In this document: positions 18,439-28,077 of the stretch, one piece after another
Layout: each line of letters begins with the position of its first letter
How positions within the stretch are numbered: position 1 is the stretch's first letter
DNA from: CAZHCA01 sp964530825
GTDB lineage: Bacteria > Bacteroidota > Bacteroidia > Chitinophagales > Saprospiraceae
NCBI GenBank assembly: GCA_964530825.1
Contig: CAZHCA010000023.1
Location: 12,158-76,157 of the forward strand
Reading direction: 5' to 3'
DNA: 64,000 nt
Position numbers and translations under genes: made by a program
Notes under the pieces: generated by a model
Database searches by the model: none
The model's input: the letters and a program-made list of their open reading frames with translations, nothing else
Told to the model about the DNA's origin: nothing

Positions 18439-19841
18439 TTAGTCCTGTACGCAGCGGCAAGAATGCCCGAGGGACTTAGAAGTGCTGCCGCGGTCCAGCT
18501 CGCCGTAGTTGTGGTAGAAGAGGAATTTGTAGCTCCACGCGCTGCCGCTACCGCGCTCCGTAGCGCTCCAGTAGAGGCCGTAGACGCCAAGGGAGTTGAA
18601 GTCGCCATCGGAGAAGCGGTAGCCGCCTAGCCGCGCAGAAAAGCCGCTATTACCGCCCTCGATCATTGCCTTGTAAGCCGCCTTACCATCGTCCTAAGCA
18701 TCATCATCGGCGCCGCCAAAGCGCTTGGCCAGATCGCGCCATTCCTGGTCGGTGGGCAGGCGCCAGCCGTTGCCTAAGGATTGGCATGCCTTTTTAGCAG
18801 CTTCCCAGGTGTAAAGCCGGCCGTACTCGGCACAATTGGCCGGATCGTTATCGTAGCACCAGGAATCAGGAAGCTCGTAATTGAGGTTCTTGGTCATCCA
18901 GGTCAGGCCGCCGGCGGAGTATTGGATGGTGCTGTAATTTTCACCTTTGAGGGTTACGCTCCCTTTTTTGGGGAAGGCATTGGCAACAGCTCTTCTACTC
19001 GCCGTTTCCTCCAGATCATTTTTTCTCTTTTTTGCTTCCGAAGCATAACTGCCACGTGGATATTCATCCAGGTAGCGATCATAAGCGGTGACGGTATTCG
19101 CATTCTTTGCCGTCTGCCAGGCACGGTCTTCTGCTTGGGCTGCTTGTCTACGCTGAACCTCCCGATTCATCTCATCGATCTTTTGCTGCGCTTCGCTGCT
19201 CTGAAACAGAAAAGGGAACTCGCCGTAGTTGGTCAGCAGTTGCTTGGCCCTGCTCAGCGCAACCGCCGTAGCTTGGGCCGTTTCCGCCTCGGTGATCAGG
19301 CCGATGATGCCCGTTTCATTGACCAATGGCGCGCCGGAGGTGCCCCGCGACAGGCCGATGATGTCCACTAAGATGCGGCTATCGCGCACCCGGTTGATCA
19401 CGCCGGTAATTGCGACGGTAGGCACGTACCACTCGCCGTTCCGGCCGATGTAGCTAACTTGCTGATTGCGTTGGGGGGCATCCCCCGCGTAGTCCTCCTC
19501 CCAGCGGTAATTACCCGGGCGGTCGCATTCCAGCAGGGCTACGTCCCATTCCGTATTCGAACGGATCAGCCGGACCGTATATTCCCGGTAGTCACCCCGG
19601 AAGCGCAACTTGATCGTAGCCCGCTCCGCCCCCTGTTCCACCACGTGGGCAGCGGTGGCGATGAAGAGCAAGCCGTCGCGCCCACCGGTGACGAAGCCAA
19701 AGCCGTCTTCTTCGTAGCCGCTTTCGAAGGTGGTGTGAATAGCCACCACGTTATCGCGCAATTGTTCGGCCTTACGGGTCTGCGCTGGAAGCATTGTTTG
19801 CAGAAGTCAAAGAAGGGGAGCAGGAGGTTTACTCGGTTCAT
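18439..19841 (-). pseudogene. Trypsin-like protease with C-terminal FISUMP domain, interrupted by TAG and probably an N-terminal frameshift
   Basis: The intact design is a secreted serine-protease-like domain (ATAAHVVEQG for the His, a DVALLE stretch for the Asp, LSRGTSGAPLV for the Ser), then a charged coiled-coil linker, then a C-terminal FISUMP-type domain (LTWMTKNLNY, GRLYTWEAAKKACQSLGNGWRLPTDQEW, and later GGYRFSDGDFNSLG, YWSAT). Translation from ATG 19794 stops at a TAG at 18694-18696, inside a run of Asp; the same frame continues without loss of similarity to the TGA-like end near 18439. The N-terminus MLPAQTRK looks like the end of a signal peptide whose hydrophobic part (MNRVNLLLPFF, from 19841) is in another frame. 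Confidence 0.75.
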
Positions 19842-19878
19842 GATTATCAGGGTGATTTTTAGGAAACCGCCTGTAATG

Positions 19879-20460
19879 GTAAAGTTAGGCAATTTCTCTG
19901 GGGATACCTTCATTAAGCCAATTACATCAACTGATGGGGATGCCAAAACCCAACATCCACTCCTTTCATTGGTAGATGCTTCTAAAATCCAGGTTACGGA
20001 GGAGCAAGGAAATGCAAATGGGATTCATGAATGCTATATGGTGTAGCCGAAGGACAAAAGCTGCAGCATGGAACATGGCCAGAGCTCCTTTGATTTTGAT
20101 GAAGGGTAATGATCTTCCTTGCTCCGAGACAGGTTTACACATTCATCAAACCATAGCCGAATTGAATTGTGGAGGCATTTCCGTAAATGACATCCCCCCA
20201 ATATCTGGCTAAACGCCTACCTGGCTCGGGGAGGATGTGGTGGGACGACTGAAGATTTCGTATCTGGTGTGGGTAATTTTGGCCTTCCGCTGAATTTAGA
20301 AAACGCAAAGAAATCGATATTGATCAATGATTATAATGCCTCCAGTTTTAAATTCACCAATCGAAAGCGCGTTGAGCACTTGGTTGAAAATTATTCTAAT
20401 TTCAGTACTGATCAGATCTGGGGACATTTCCTGAGGCTAGCCGGACAATTGACAACTTAA
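19879..20460 (+). pseudogene. Remnant of an unidentified gene
   Basis: Coding-like segments in shifting frames: one begins MVKLGNFSGDTF at 19879 and runs to a TAG at 20044, continues in the same frame to about 20108, and a further segment (from about 20191) ends with FKFTNRKRVEHLVENYSNF and LRLAGQLTT before the stop at 20458-20460. The order and direction are consistent with one decayed protein of roughly 180 residues. I do not recognise the family. Confidence 0.4.
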
Positions 20461-20488
20461 AAAGCAAAGATTTTAAAAATAGAAAATT

Positions 20489-21269
20489 ATGAAAAAACCA
20501 GCATTAATCACTGGAGCAAGCAGCGGAATAGGCAGAGCGTTGGCACGCATTCATGCCCAAAGAGGAGGCGACTTAATCATCGTAGCCAGAAGGCTGAAAA
20601 AACTCGAAGAACTCAAGGTAGAATTGGAGGCCAAGCACAAGGTGCACGTAGTACCTATTTGCAAAAGACCTGGGTACACCGGGAGCTGCTAAGGAACTTT
20701 TTTATGAGGTCAAAAAGCATAATATTCAGGTGGATTACCTGATCAATAATGCCGGGTTTGGGCTAAGGGGCAAATTCTACGAGTGAGACTGGGAGCGACA
20801 AATTGAGATGATCAACCTCAACATGATTGCATTAACCGAGTTGATGTATTTGTTTTTGCCGGAAATGGTCAATAGGAACGCAGGTAAGATCCTGAATGTA
20901 TCATCTACGGCTTCTCTTCTGCCGGGCCCACTGCAGGCTGTATATTATGCCACTAAAGCCTATGTTACATCAATAAGCAATGCAGTAGCCGAAGAATTGC
21001 ACGATACGAACGTTACCGTTACTGCGCTGATGCCCGGTGCAACAGAAACGGAGTTTGCCAGCACGTCAGGCTTAAACAGAACCGATCTGTTCAAAAAAAC
21101 CGCTAGTGCCGAAAGCGTGGCGGAAGATGGCTACAATGCCATGATAAAAGGCAAATTAGGCGTCGTATCGGGTTTGACTTTTTCACAAAAAGTGTCACTA
21201 TCCCTAATTCCATTAATGCCCAGTAAAATGGTACTTAAACAAGTGAGAACTATGCAGGAGTTGAAGTAA
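20489..21269 (+). pseudogene. Short-chain dehydrogenase/reductase, broken by a frameshift and an in-frame TGA
   Basis: Classical SDR with TGASSGIGRA cofactor loop (start 20489), INNAG, the SST active-site segment, and YYATK carrying the catalytic Tyr and Lys. The frame is lost at about 20658, where one extra T in CCTATTTGC shifts it; removing it joins VVPI to AKDLGTPGAAKELF. A TGA at 20784-20786 then interrupts FYE and DWERQIEMI in the corrected frame. The rest is open to 21269. Length when repaired is about 260 residues, normal for the family. Confidence 0.85.
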
Positions 21270-21630
21270 AGAGCCGTTATTGCGGTGGAGATGGCAACCC
21301 GCCTGATGCCAATTTGCAACAATACGACCAACATTCCCACCAATAGCTCAAGCCCCGCTTGGCGGTACCGCATACATGAGCGGCAATGTTGCAACCTCTA
21401 TTCTATAATTTCAAAACACTGTTACCTATGAAGGCGAGATACCCTTGCACTTTTTATTCACAATCATCGGTTTGCTTGCCCAGATAAGCATTACGACCGA
21501 GTGTTAAGCCTCAAGGCTGGGGGTGGCACCCACTGGCTAAAGGATGATTTTATTTCAGATAGAACTCAATGGGTAAGCGAAATCGCTGTACCTTTATCTA
21601 TATCAAATTCAAACCCATATCACACCTGAC
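21270..21630. other. Intergenic stretch, no supported gene
   Basis: About 360 bp. Short frames on both strands have no recognisable content. The last part (21540-21625) is AT-rich and probably holds the promoter of the following gene. Confidence 0.4.
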
Positions 21631-22443
21631 ATGAACCCAAAAGACATCCCTGCCTCGGTAGCCGACCGTATCCTTGACTTCTTCAATCGCGTCCGAGAAG
21701 TATCAGATATCACCGACACGCTCATCGAGGACGACCCCTCCGACGGTCCGGGCCGTACAATTGGTCCTACCTTGGCCTCCCGCATTCTGCGCACGCGTTC
21801 CGAACAAGAGTTCAATCGATTTGAAGACCTGAAGCAACTGGATGCCATCTCCGGCTTTGGGGAGGGGACCTGGAAAGACCTCGCCTATACCTTTGGCCGC
21901 ACGGCAGCCGAAGCTTTTCGCGACAACCTGTACAAGAATAACCTTCTTTTTCGGGAGAACTGGCCCGTCTGGTTCTTCGAATTCCCCATCGAAGATAAGG
22001 AGCTATTCGAGGAGTTGGGATTTAGGGATGAAACTTATCGGGCCTTCATTTCCACCAAACTCGAAGAAGTTGCCCGGCAGGAATCCGTGGTAGACAGCCT
22101 GGCGGAATCCGCCATACGCAACGCCAAAGAAGCCCCCCTAGACCGCTTCCAAGACCCGACCCTGTCCGCGCTCAGTTTCGCTATCTGGTTTTACCGGTTA
22201 GATCCTGGGAACTGGTTCAGTTTCGACCGGATGTACGAGCAAACCACTACTTACTTTGACTACCACACCCCCAAATATTCCTTCCAAAAGAGAAATTTTA
22301 ACACCTTGCTGGAGTTTGTTGCCCTCCGGGGGATACCCGGCACGATCATGGATCCGGCGGGCATCGCGGCGCCCGATCTGGTCACGATCCTGAATTATCC
22401 CGAACAGCGTATCACCATCTGGATGAGCACCTTGTATGATTAG
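21631..22443 (+). CDS. Helix-hairpin-helix protein of unknown function
   Basis: 270 residues. Residues about 44-87 form a ComEA-like helix-hairpin-helix: TIGPTLASRILRTR, then FNRFEDLKQLDAISGFGEGTWKDL. Such folds usually bind DNA non-specifically, but in some proteins are only scaffolds. The remainder (90-270) is acidic to neutral with many aromatics and no recognised domain. No signal peptide. A decayed second copy lies at 42069-42408, so this is a paralogous family in this genome. Confidence 0.7.
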   Translation: MNPKDIPASVADRILDFFNRVREVSDITDTLIEDDPSDGPGRTIGPTLASRILRTRSEQEFNRFEDLKQLDAISGFGEGTWKDLAYTFGRTAAEAFRDNLYKNNLLFRENWPVWFFEFPIEDKELFEELGFRDETYRAFISTKLEEVARQESVVDSLAESAIRNAKEAPLDRFQDPTLSALSFAIWFYRLDPGNWFSFDRMYEQTTTYFDYHTPKYSFQKRNFNTLLEFVALRGIPGTIMDPAGIAAPDLVTILNYPEQRITIWMSTLYD

Positions 22444-22618
22444 AACTGAGTAGGTTTTTCTGATCTGGCCAAACAAACCGGGAAAACCTCCTCATCTCCC
22501 TTTTTCCTTAGCCCCATACCCAAAAAAAGGTCTGGCTTGGCATTTTTGACTAAAAGCCGATAAAAGCTTAACTTACTATTGACTTCCCGGAGTCGCCCGC
22601 CACAAAAACCTATACATC

Positions 22619-23173
22619 ATGTCCAAAACGCTCGTCGCTTACCACTCCTTTTCCGGTAACAATCGTTTCTTGGCAGAAAAAATTGCCACGCTCCTCGAGG
22701 CGGACCTCCAGCCTATACAACCACGCTTTAAGCACCCGGGCATCCTATACCTGCTTTCCCTGCTGAAGTGGCGCTCGGGTATCCGGATTGATGCCGCCCA
22801 GTTGGAGCCCTACGACGAAGTCGTTATGCTCGGGCCTGTCTGGGGTGGGCTGCTGATCGCCCCTCTGCGCGACCTGATTCGCCAGTGCAAACAAACGGGT
22901 AAACCTTTCCACTTCGCTACCTGCTGTGGCTCGGCTGACGAACAAAAGAATGACCGCTACGGCTACGAGCAGGTCCTGGAAGCAGTGCGCCAGCTAGGTG
23001 GCGAACTCGCCAAATCCTGCGAAGCCCTACCCGTAGGATTAGTCCTTCCGGCCGGCACCAATCCAGAAGACAAAGAATTAATGGAGCTGCGCCTGAACGA
23101 CGACAACTATCCGGGCGCCATGGAAGAACGATTGCGATCGTTCGTAGAAAAAATGAGCCCGGTTTCAGCTTAA
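22619..23173 (+). CDS. Flavodoxin-family protein
   Basis: 184 residues with a flavodoxin-like fold. The N-terminal phosphate-binding loop reads YHSFSGNNRFLA, and the GPVWGGLLIAPLRDLI stretch corresponds to the second FMN-binding loop. Could carry electrons or act as an FMN-dependent reductase; the sequence does not tell. Flanked by small membrane proteins. Confidence 0.8.
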   Translation: MSKTLVAYHSFSGNNRFLAEKIATLLEADLQPIQPRFKHPGILYLLSLLKWRSGIRIDAAQLEPYDEVVMLGPVWGGLLIAPLRDLIRQCKQTGKPFHFATCCGSADEQKNDRYGYEQVLEAVRQLGGELAKSCEALPVGLVLPAGTNPEDKELMELRLNDDNYPGAMEERLRSFVEKMSPVSA

Positions 23174-23207
23174 GCGTATATTTTTCTTGCAGCTTTGATA
23201 ACGCTGA

Positions 23208-23258
23208 TATCCCCTTGGATAAGTAGCCGATTCTGATAGGGGCTAGGCGCTTTTTTTC
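23208..23258 (+). terminator. Possible terminator after the flavodoxin gene
   Basis: TATCCCCT (23208-23215) pairs with AGGGGCTA (23238-23245) with one mismatch and a long loop; GGCGC and seven T residues follow. The loop is longer than usual, so this is tentative. Confidence 0.4.
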
Positions 23259-23282
23259 ACATCAAGACCTAAAGCACCGACC

Positions 23283-23726
23283 ATGCTGCAAGACACCAAA
23301 ATCGACCCCAAAATTCAACTGGCTGGCCTGTGGGTGGCAACCATCCTACTTTACCTGTATGGCGATCTCTTCTCCATGTGGATACCTCAAAAACTGCAGG
23401 GACTGCTGGACGGCCGCATGGGATCGGGCGCTACGACCCCGGGAAGATTACTGGCGGTAGGTGTGGCTATGGCGATCCCCCCTTTCATGGTAGCCCTTTC
23501 CCTGACTTTGCCGGCCCCAATTAACCGGTGGGCCAATGTGATCGTGGGGGTCTTATATACCCTTTTCGTCCTGCTCGTTTTGCTCTTTTCTTCTTTTGAC
23601 GGCTGGTATAATTTTTTCATCCTATACAGCATTATCGAAATCATTTTCACGAGCTGGATCGTCTTCACCGCTTGGCGCTGGCCCCGCGAAGGCCATGTTG
23701 CTCGCCAATCCTCTTCCATCGCCTAA
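23283..23726 (+). CDS. DUF6326-like small membrane protein
   Basis: 147 residues with four membrane segments. The start (QLAGLWVATILLYLYGDLFSMW) fits the DUF6326 family of small Bacteroidota/Actinobacteria membrane proteins. Function unknown. It sits 10 bp before two DUF4386 genes in the same direction, so the three probably form one unit. Confidence 0.65.
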   Translation: MLQDTKIDPKIQLAGLWVATILLYLYGDLFSMWIPQKLQGLLDGRMGSGATTPGRLLAVGVAMAIPPFMVALSLTLPAPINRWANVIVGVLYTLFVLLVLLFSSFDGWYNFFILYSIIEIIFTSWIVFTAWRWPREGHVARQSSSIA

Positions 23727-23736
23727 ATTGACGTTT

Positions 23737-24444
23737 ATGGACCGTACTGCTACCTTACCTTCCAAGCCAATCGTCCGCGTAGCCGGACTGCTGTATTTAC
23801 TCATTCTCTTCGGGGCCATATTCGCCGAATACTACGTGCGCAATTCCCTGATCATGAGCGGTGATGCGACGGCCACCCTACAAAATATTGCCGGGAACCA
23901 CCAGCGCTTCCGGCTGGGCATGGCAGCCGAGTTACTCACTTTTGTGGGCATCATCGCCCTGGCCTGGTCCTTTTACTTAGTCTTGCGATCGGTAAATCGC
24001 AACCTGGCGTTGCTGGGTATGCTCTTTTGGGTAGCCGAAGGTATTCTGTTGGGCACGGCCCTCGTTTTTCACTTCGGCGTGCTCTATTTTGTGCGAGACC
24101 CCGCCTTTCTGCAGGACTTAGATAGCCAACAGCAAGATGCCCTGAGCTACCTTTTCCTCTTGCTTTTTTACAAGCAATACGAAATCGGCCTGCTTTTTTT
24201 CAGCGTCGGTTCTTTCCTGTTCAGTTTATTGTTTTTTAAAAGCCGGTATATCCCCCGCCTGCTGGCAGTATTGGGCATGATCGGTGCGGCCTTGATGTTT
24301 GTAAGGGTGCCGGCGGTCACGCTGGTTCCGACCACCAGCGTCTTTTTCATGGGTGTTACGGGCACGCTCCCAATCGCTTTGTATGAACTTCTCACAGGTC
24401 TTTGGTTGATCATCCGGGGAGTGAAAATTTCTGATCACGCTTAA
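23737..24444 (+). CDS. DUF4386 family membrane protein, copy 1
   Basis: 235 residues from ATG 23737; the upstream frame to 23596 overlaps the previous gene and is not used. Six predicted membrane segments and the DUF4386 opening (RVAGLLYLLILFGAIFAEYYVR). Function of the family is unknown. A second, divergent copy follows 9 bp later. Confidence 0.8.
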   Translation: MDRTATLPSKPIVRVAGLLYLLILFGAIFAEYYVRNSLIMSGDATATLQNIAGNHQRFRLGMAAELLTFVGIIALAWSFYLVLRSVNRNLALLGMLFWVAEGILLGTALVFHFGVLYFVRDPAFLQDLDSQQQDALSYLFLLLFYKQYEIGLLFFSVGSFLFSLLFFKSRYIPRLLAVLGMIGAALMFVRVPAVTLVPTTSVFFMGVTGTLPIALYELLTGLWLIIRGVKISDHA

Positions 24445-24453
24445 AATCCAATC

Positions 24454-25149
24454 ATGGCAAACCGACACCGACAAACCCGCCTGGCGGGTCTCTTTTACCT
24501 GATCCTGGTGATCAGCGGCATCCTGACGTTCATGGTCCTTCCCGGGCGCCTGATCACCTGGGACGACCCGGCGCAGACCCTTGCTTCCATTCAGGAGCAC
24601 GGGCAGCTCTATCGTTGGTGGATCGTCACTGAGGTTGTTATGTTGCTAGCTTTCACTTTTCTACCCCTGGCCCTCTACCGCTTTTTACGTCCGGTACACG
24701 CTCTTGCGGCTGCCCTTATGGTGATCTTGGTCGCCATCAGCCTTCCCATATCTTTTAGTTACTTGATCGACAAGATGCACGTGCTCACCCTGCTGGGAGA
24801 TGATGCTTATCTGCAAGAAGCAGACGCTTCCCTTATCCAATTCGAAGTCATGAACCACCTCCGGGTATACAGCAATGGCATTAAGCTCGTGCAGATTTTT
24901 TGGGGTTTGTGGCTACTGCCTTTCGGCTACCTGGTCTACCGGTCCGGCTTCCTGCCCCGGATTCTGGGTATCTTTCTGATGGTGGGCTGCCTGGGCTACC
25001 TCGTCACCTTTTTTGGTGAACTATTAGTGGAGCATTACAGCGGCAGCCTGGCCTCTACAATAGCCGGCATCCCCGCCTCGGTCGGCGAGATCGGTATCTG
25101 CCTCTGGATGCTGATCATGGGCGCCCGGCAGGGATTCCGGTCGACCTGA
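24454..25149 (+). CDS. DUF4386 family membrane protein, copy 2
   Basis: 231 residues, six hydrophobic segments, DUF4386-type start (RLAGLFYLILVISGI). Paralogue of the preceding gene; the two differ most in the first extracellular loop, where copy 2 has the TLASIQEHGQLYRWWIV arrangement. Tandem genes may make a hetero-oligomer; that is inference. Confidence 0.8.
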   Translation: MANRHRQTRLAGLFYLILVISGILTFMVLPGRLITWDDPAQTLASIQEHGQLYRWWIVTEVVMLLAFTFLPLALYRFLRPVHALAAALMVILVAISLPISFSYLIDKMHVLTLLGDDAYLQEADASLIQFEVMNHLRVYSNGIKLVQIFWGLWLLPFGYLVYRSGFLPRILGIFLMVGCLGYLVTFFGELLVEHYSGSLASTIAGIPASVGEIGICLWMLIMGARQGFRST

Positions 25150-25323
25150 CGCTATTTGCTAGCTAAAACAGTGCCCGTTTTTGCGGTATTTTCAGCAGCG
25201 GCACGAACGCATACGACAGGCTCCGGGATTTAGCGCACAAACCCAGTATAAAATAAATTAGGCTTATTATATTTAAAAATCTATAAACCGCAAAAAACGA
25301 GTGTTGTCAAACCCAGTTCTAAC

Positions 25324-25788
25324 ATGATTCACATTTACCCTGCGCACCCAGCTGAAGCGGCGGCAATCAGCCGCCTGATCGAGGAAAATACCGAGCAAGT
25401 AACCGGCAATCACGACACAGCCCCCCAGGCTACGGTATGGGGAAAAGCCGAAAGCCCGGAGTATATCCGCAACCTTTTGTACCGGCGTACCATCTTTTGC
25501 GCTTATGAACAGGGACGACTGGTAGGTACCGTCGGACTAGAGGGTCGGAAAATCGTGGGTTTGTACGTCGACCACACCCGGCAAAGTAAGGGGATCGGTA
25601 ATATATTACTGGCTCACTTGGAAGCCCACGCTCGCGAGCAAGGCATCGAAGAACTTGTTGTGACGGTGGTCCCATCGGCCATTCCGTTTTACGAGCAGCA
25701 TGGCTACCTGGCGCAGGGTCAGGAAGGGGTAGTCGTAGACGGCGTAGTATTTGAGGAAATCAGCATGCGGAAAATACTGATTCGATAA
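25324..25788 (+). CDS. GNAT-family N-acetyltransferase
   Basis: 154 residues with the acetyl-CoA-binding motif A: VGLYVDHTRQSKGIGNILLAHL, where QSKGIG matches the Q/R-x-x-G-x-G/A signature, followed by YEQHGY, the motif B region. Substrate unknown. Stands alone after an AT-rich upstream region. Confidence 0.85.
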   Translation: MIHIYPAHPAEAAAISRLIEENTEQVTGNHDTAPQATVWGKAESPEYIRNLLYRRTIFCAYEQGRLVGTVGLEGRKIVGLYVDHTRQSKGIGNILLAHLEAHAREQGIEELVVTVVPSAIPFYEQHGYLAQGQEGVVVDGVVFEEISMRKILIR

Positions 25789-26088
25789 CCCACCCGGGAA
25801 GGCCCTTCTTATGGTTATCGCCTAGAAGTACTCGGGCGTACTGGCGAGCAATCGCCAAAAATTCCAATTGTATTACCGGATAGTAGATCGTACGCTGCCC
25901 ACAAAGGGTTCGTAGTAGCCGGACCCAAGGTTGCCTTCATCTATTTTGGCGCTGGCAGACAGGTCGGAGCCGGAAGCGAAAGAAGGACGGCTTTTGATTT
26001 TCAATGTTTTCAGAAACTTTGAACAAATAGCCTTACTTCTTGTCCTACTACCGTTCGATTAAAAAGCATCCAAAAATTTACCTGCGTT
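25789..26088. other. Intergenic stretch with a possible minus-strand gene remnant
   Basis: About 300 bp. On the minus strand a coding-like frame of roughly 45 codons ends at 25873 (SFASGSDLSASAK, then GSGYYEPFVGSVRSTIR). It has no start and no recognised family and could be the tail of a lost gene. Confidence 0.35.
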
Positions 26089-27114
26089 ATGATTCACATG
26101 ACCACTGGGTATTCTATGGAAACCTATGGGGCCAGGATAGCTTTGGAAAAAAGCAAACCTTTCATGGCCAAGGCCATCCAGCATTTACCTGACGCTCCCC
26201 TGCAACTTATCGATTACGGCATAGCTGACGGAGGCACGGCCCTCATCTTCTTCAAAGACTTACTCGCCAGTATACGGGTGAAAAATACACACTCGATGCA
26301 GTTTATCGGAAATGACCTTCCCTCCAACCCACACGGAGATTTGGCGCTGCAACTGGAACAGCTGCGTACGACTATTCCCGATCTACGGGTGTTCATCTCC
26401 CCGACCAGTTTTTACGAACAGGTAGTGGCCGACGATTCCATCGACTTGGCCTTCACGGCTACGGCCATGCATTGGTTGTCGGCCGTACCGGCAGAACTCA
26501 GCAGCCATATTCACGCCAATAGCGCCGAGGAGACAGAGCGATCGGTTTATCGCCACCAGGCGCTCGATGATTTTGAGAGGCTAATGAACCGGCGCGCCAA
26601 AGAGTTGAAAAGTGGTGCTCACATGGTGCTGGTCAATTTAGCGGAAGCCGACGACGGGCAGTCCCTGGGCAAAAATTTCCAGGACAAGCCCATGTTTGAC
26701 TATCTGCAATCCTTATTCTACCAGACGCTGCAAGACCGTCAAGTTCCGAAAGGAGTGCTCACCAGTACCAATTTTCAGAACTACTACAAGCGAAAAGAGG
26801 ACTTTGAGGAAGTTTTGGAACGCGCCGGTCTGGCCTCAGAATTTCGCATCCTGGCACACACCATCGAGCATACCCCTTGTCCCTACCGGACTCAATTCGA
26901 TAAAGACCGGGATGTCGAACGTTTTGCCGATGGGCTCATGAAAACCATCCGGAGTTGGAGCCGCCATACCTTTCTTAAAGCACTTGCAACCCACGAGCAG
27001 GACCCGGCTATTGTCGACGCTTTCTACGATAACTTGCGCAGCGCCATTGCCAAAGATCCATCGCAGTACAGCATGGACTATATTCACAGCTTTTTGCATA
27101 TCGAAAAAATTTAA
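26089..27114 (+). CDS. SABATH-type carboxyl methyltransferase
   Basis: 341 residues resembling the SABATH family of SAM-dependent methyltransferases, known chiefly from plants, which methylate carboxyl groups of small acids (salicylate, jasmonate, indole-acetate). Visible: the SAM-site motif IDYGIADGGTA (residues 41-51), FIGNDLPSN (73-80; NDLP is the family hallmark), SPTSFYEQ (104-111), and AMHWLS (126-131), whose His/Trp pair contacts the substrate carboxyl in characterised members. First gene of a tight operon, 4 bp before an amino-acid dehydrogenase, so the substrate may be an amino acid or keto acid; that is inference. Confidence 0.8.
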   Translation: MIHMTTGYSMETYGARIALEKSKPFMAKAIQHLPDAPLQLIDYGIADGGTALIFFKDLLASIRVKNTHSMQFIGNDLPSNPHGDLALQLEQLRTTIPDLRVFISPTSFYEQVVADDSIDLAFTATAMHWLSAVPAELSSHIHANSAEETERSVYRHQALDDFERLMNRRAKELKSGAHMVLVNLAEADDGQSLGKNFQDKPMFDYLQSLFYQTLQDRQVPKGVLTSTNFQNYYKRKEDFEEVLERAGLASEFRILAHTIEHTPCPYRTQFDKDRDVERFADGLMKTIRSWSRHTFLKALATHEQDPAIVDAFYDNLRSAIAKDPSQYSMDYIHSFLHIEKI

Positions 27115-27118
27115 TTCA

Positions 27119-28072
27119 ATGATTCAAGTTGATGAGCTCTCCTTTGACGGCGGGCAGGTTTTTTGCGCCTACGCTCAAAATGAATCCCTGCCTGCCAACG
27201 GCGGCTTACGGGTTATGCAATATCCTTCCGAAAAAGATGCCAAAATGGAGGCTATCGGATTGGCTGCCAGGATGATCCAAAAACACGCCAACTACCGCAC
27301 CGGATTTAGCGGCGGCAAAATTGTTGCCTCCCTGCGCGAGCGGAATCCCCGAACCATGAAAGCACTGATCGAAGTAGTAGGCAACTACCTTAATGAAAGG
27401 CAAGGCGATTTTCTTACGGGTTGCGATCTGAACTTTGGCGACCGGGAGGTAGTCCAACTGTCGAAAAAAAGCCGGTACATTCTAGCGGCCCTCGACTCGG
27501 AGGTTCACTATGCCGAAGCCACCGCCGCCGGCGTGGTGGGCGCCGTAAAAGCATGCGTAAAACGCAAGGGCATCAGAGCACCTCGGGTCATCATCCACGG
27601 TTGCGGAGCGGTCGGTTCGCGGTGTGCCCAACGCCTGGCCCCCCACATGCAGGTGAGCACTTACGACCTTTTCCCTGAAAAGGCAGCGCTATCAGGCTGC
27701 ATCAATATTTCTGAAGAGCAGGACTGGATCGACCAACCGTGCGATGTATTGATTATGGTGTCGGCCTCCAGGGTCATCGATCAGGCCACCCTAAACCGCT
27801 TCAGGGGCGATGCCATTGTCAGTGGTGCCAATTTACCCTTTGCTGATGAAGCTACCGAGGCGTTTGCCGATCGCCAATTTTTATTAATTGACGAAGGCGT
27901 AGCCAGTGCTGGTGCCGTTATCGCCGACTCTATCGAATACTACGCCCGCGAAAAGTGGCAGTCTACACCTCCACAAGCGATCTATGACTTTATCGAGCAG
28001 CATATTTTCGAACTTTCCTTCGGCAAAAAGAAGCTGGCAGCAGAGCAAAAATTTATCGGACAATTGATCTAA
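27119..28072 (+). CDS. Short Glu/Leu/Phe/Val-dehydrogenase-family enzyme
   Basis: 317 residues from ATG 27119, shorter than leucine dehydrogenases (about 365) and much shorter than glutamate dehydrogenases. The substrate-lysine region reads TGFSGGKIV, a LTGCDLNFGD segment aligns with the catalytic Asp region, and the C-terminal NAD domain has HGCGAVGSRCA. The family does reversible NAD(P)-dependent oxidative deamination of amino acids. The GGK lysine is kept, but the usual second catalytic Lys is not clearly placed. Sits between the methyltransferase and the flavoenzyme with gaps of 4 and 5 bp. Confidence 0.8.
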   Translation: MIQVDELSFDGGQVFCAYAQNESLPANGGLRVMQYPSEKDAKMEAIGLAARMIQKHANYRTGFSGGKIVASLRERNPRTMKALIEVVGNYLNERQGDFLTGCDLNFGDREVVQLSKKSRYILAALDSEVHYAEATAAGVVGAVKACVKRKGIRAPRVIIHGCGAVGSRCAQRLAPHMQVSTYDLFPEKAALSGCINISEEQDWIDQPCDVLIMVSASRVIDQATLNRFRGDAIVSGANLPFADEATEAFADRQFLLIDEGVASAGAVIADSIEYYAREKWQSTPPQAIYDFIEQHIFELSFGKKKLAAEQKFIGQLI

Positions 28073-28077
28073 AGCAT

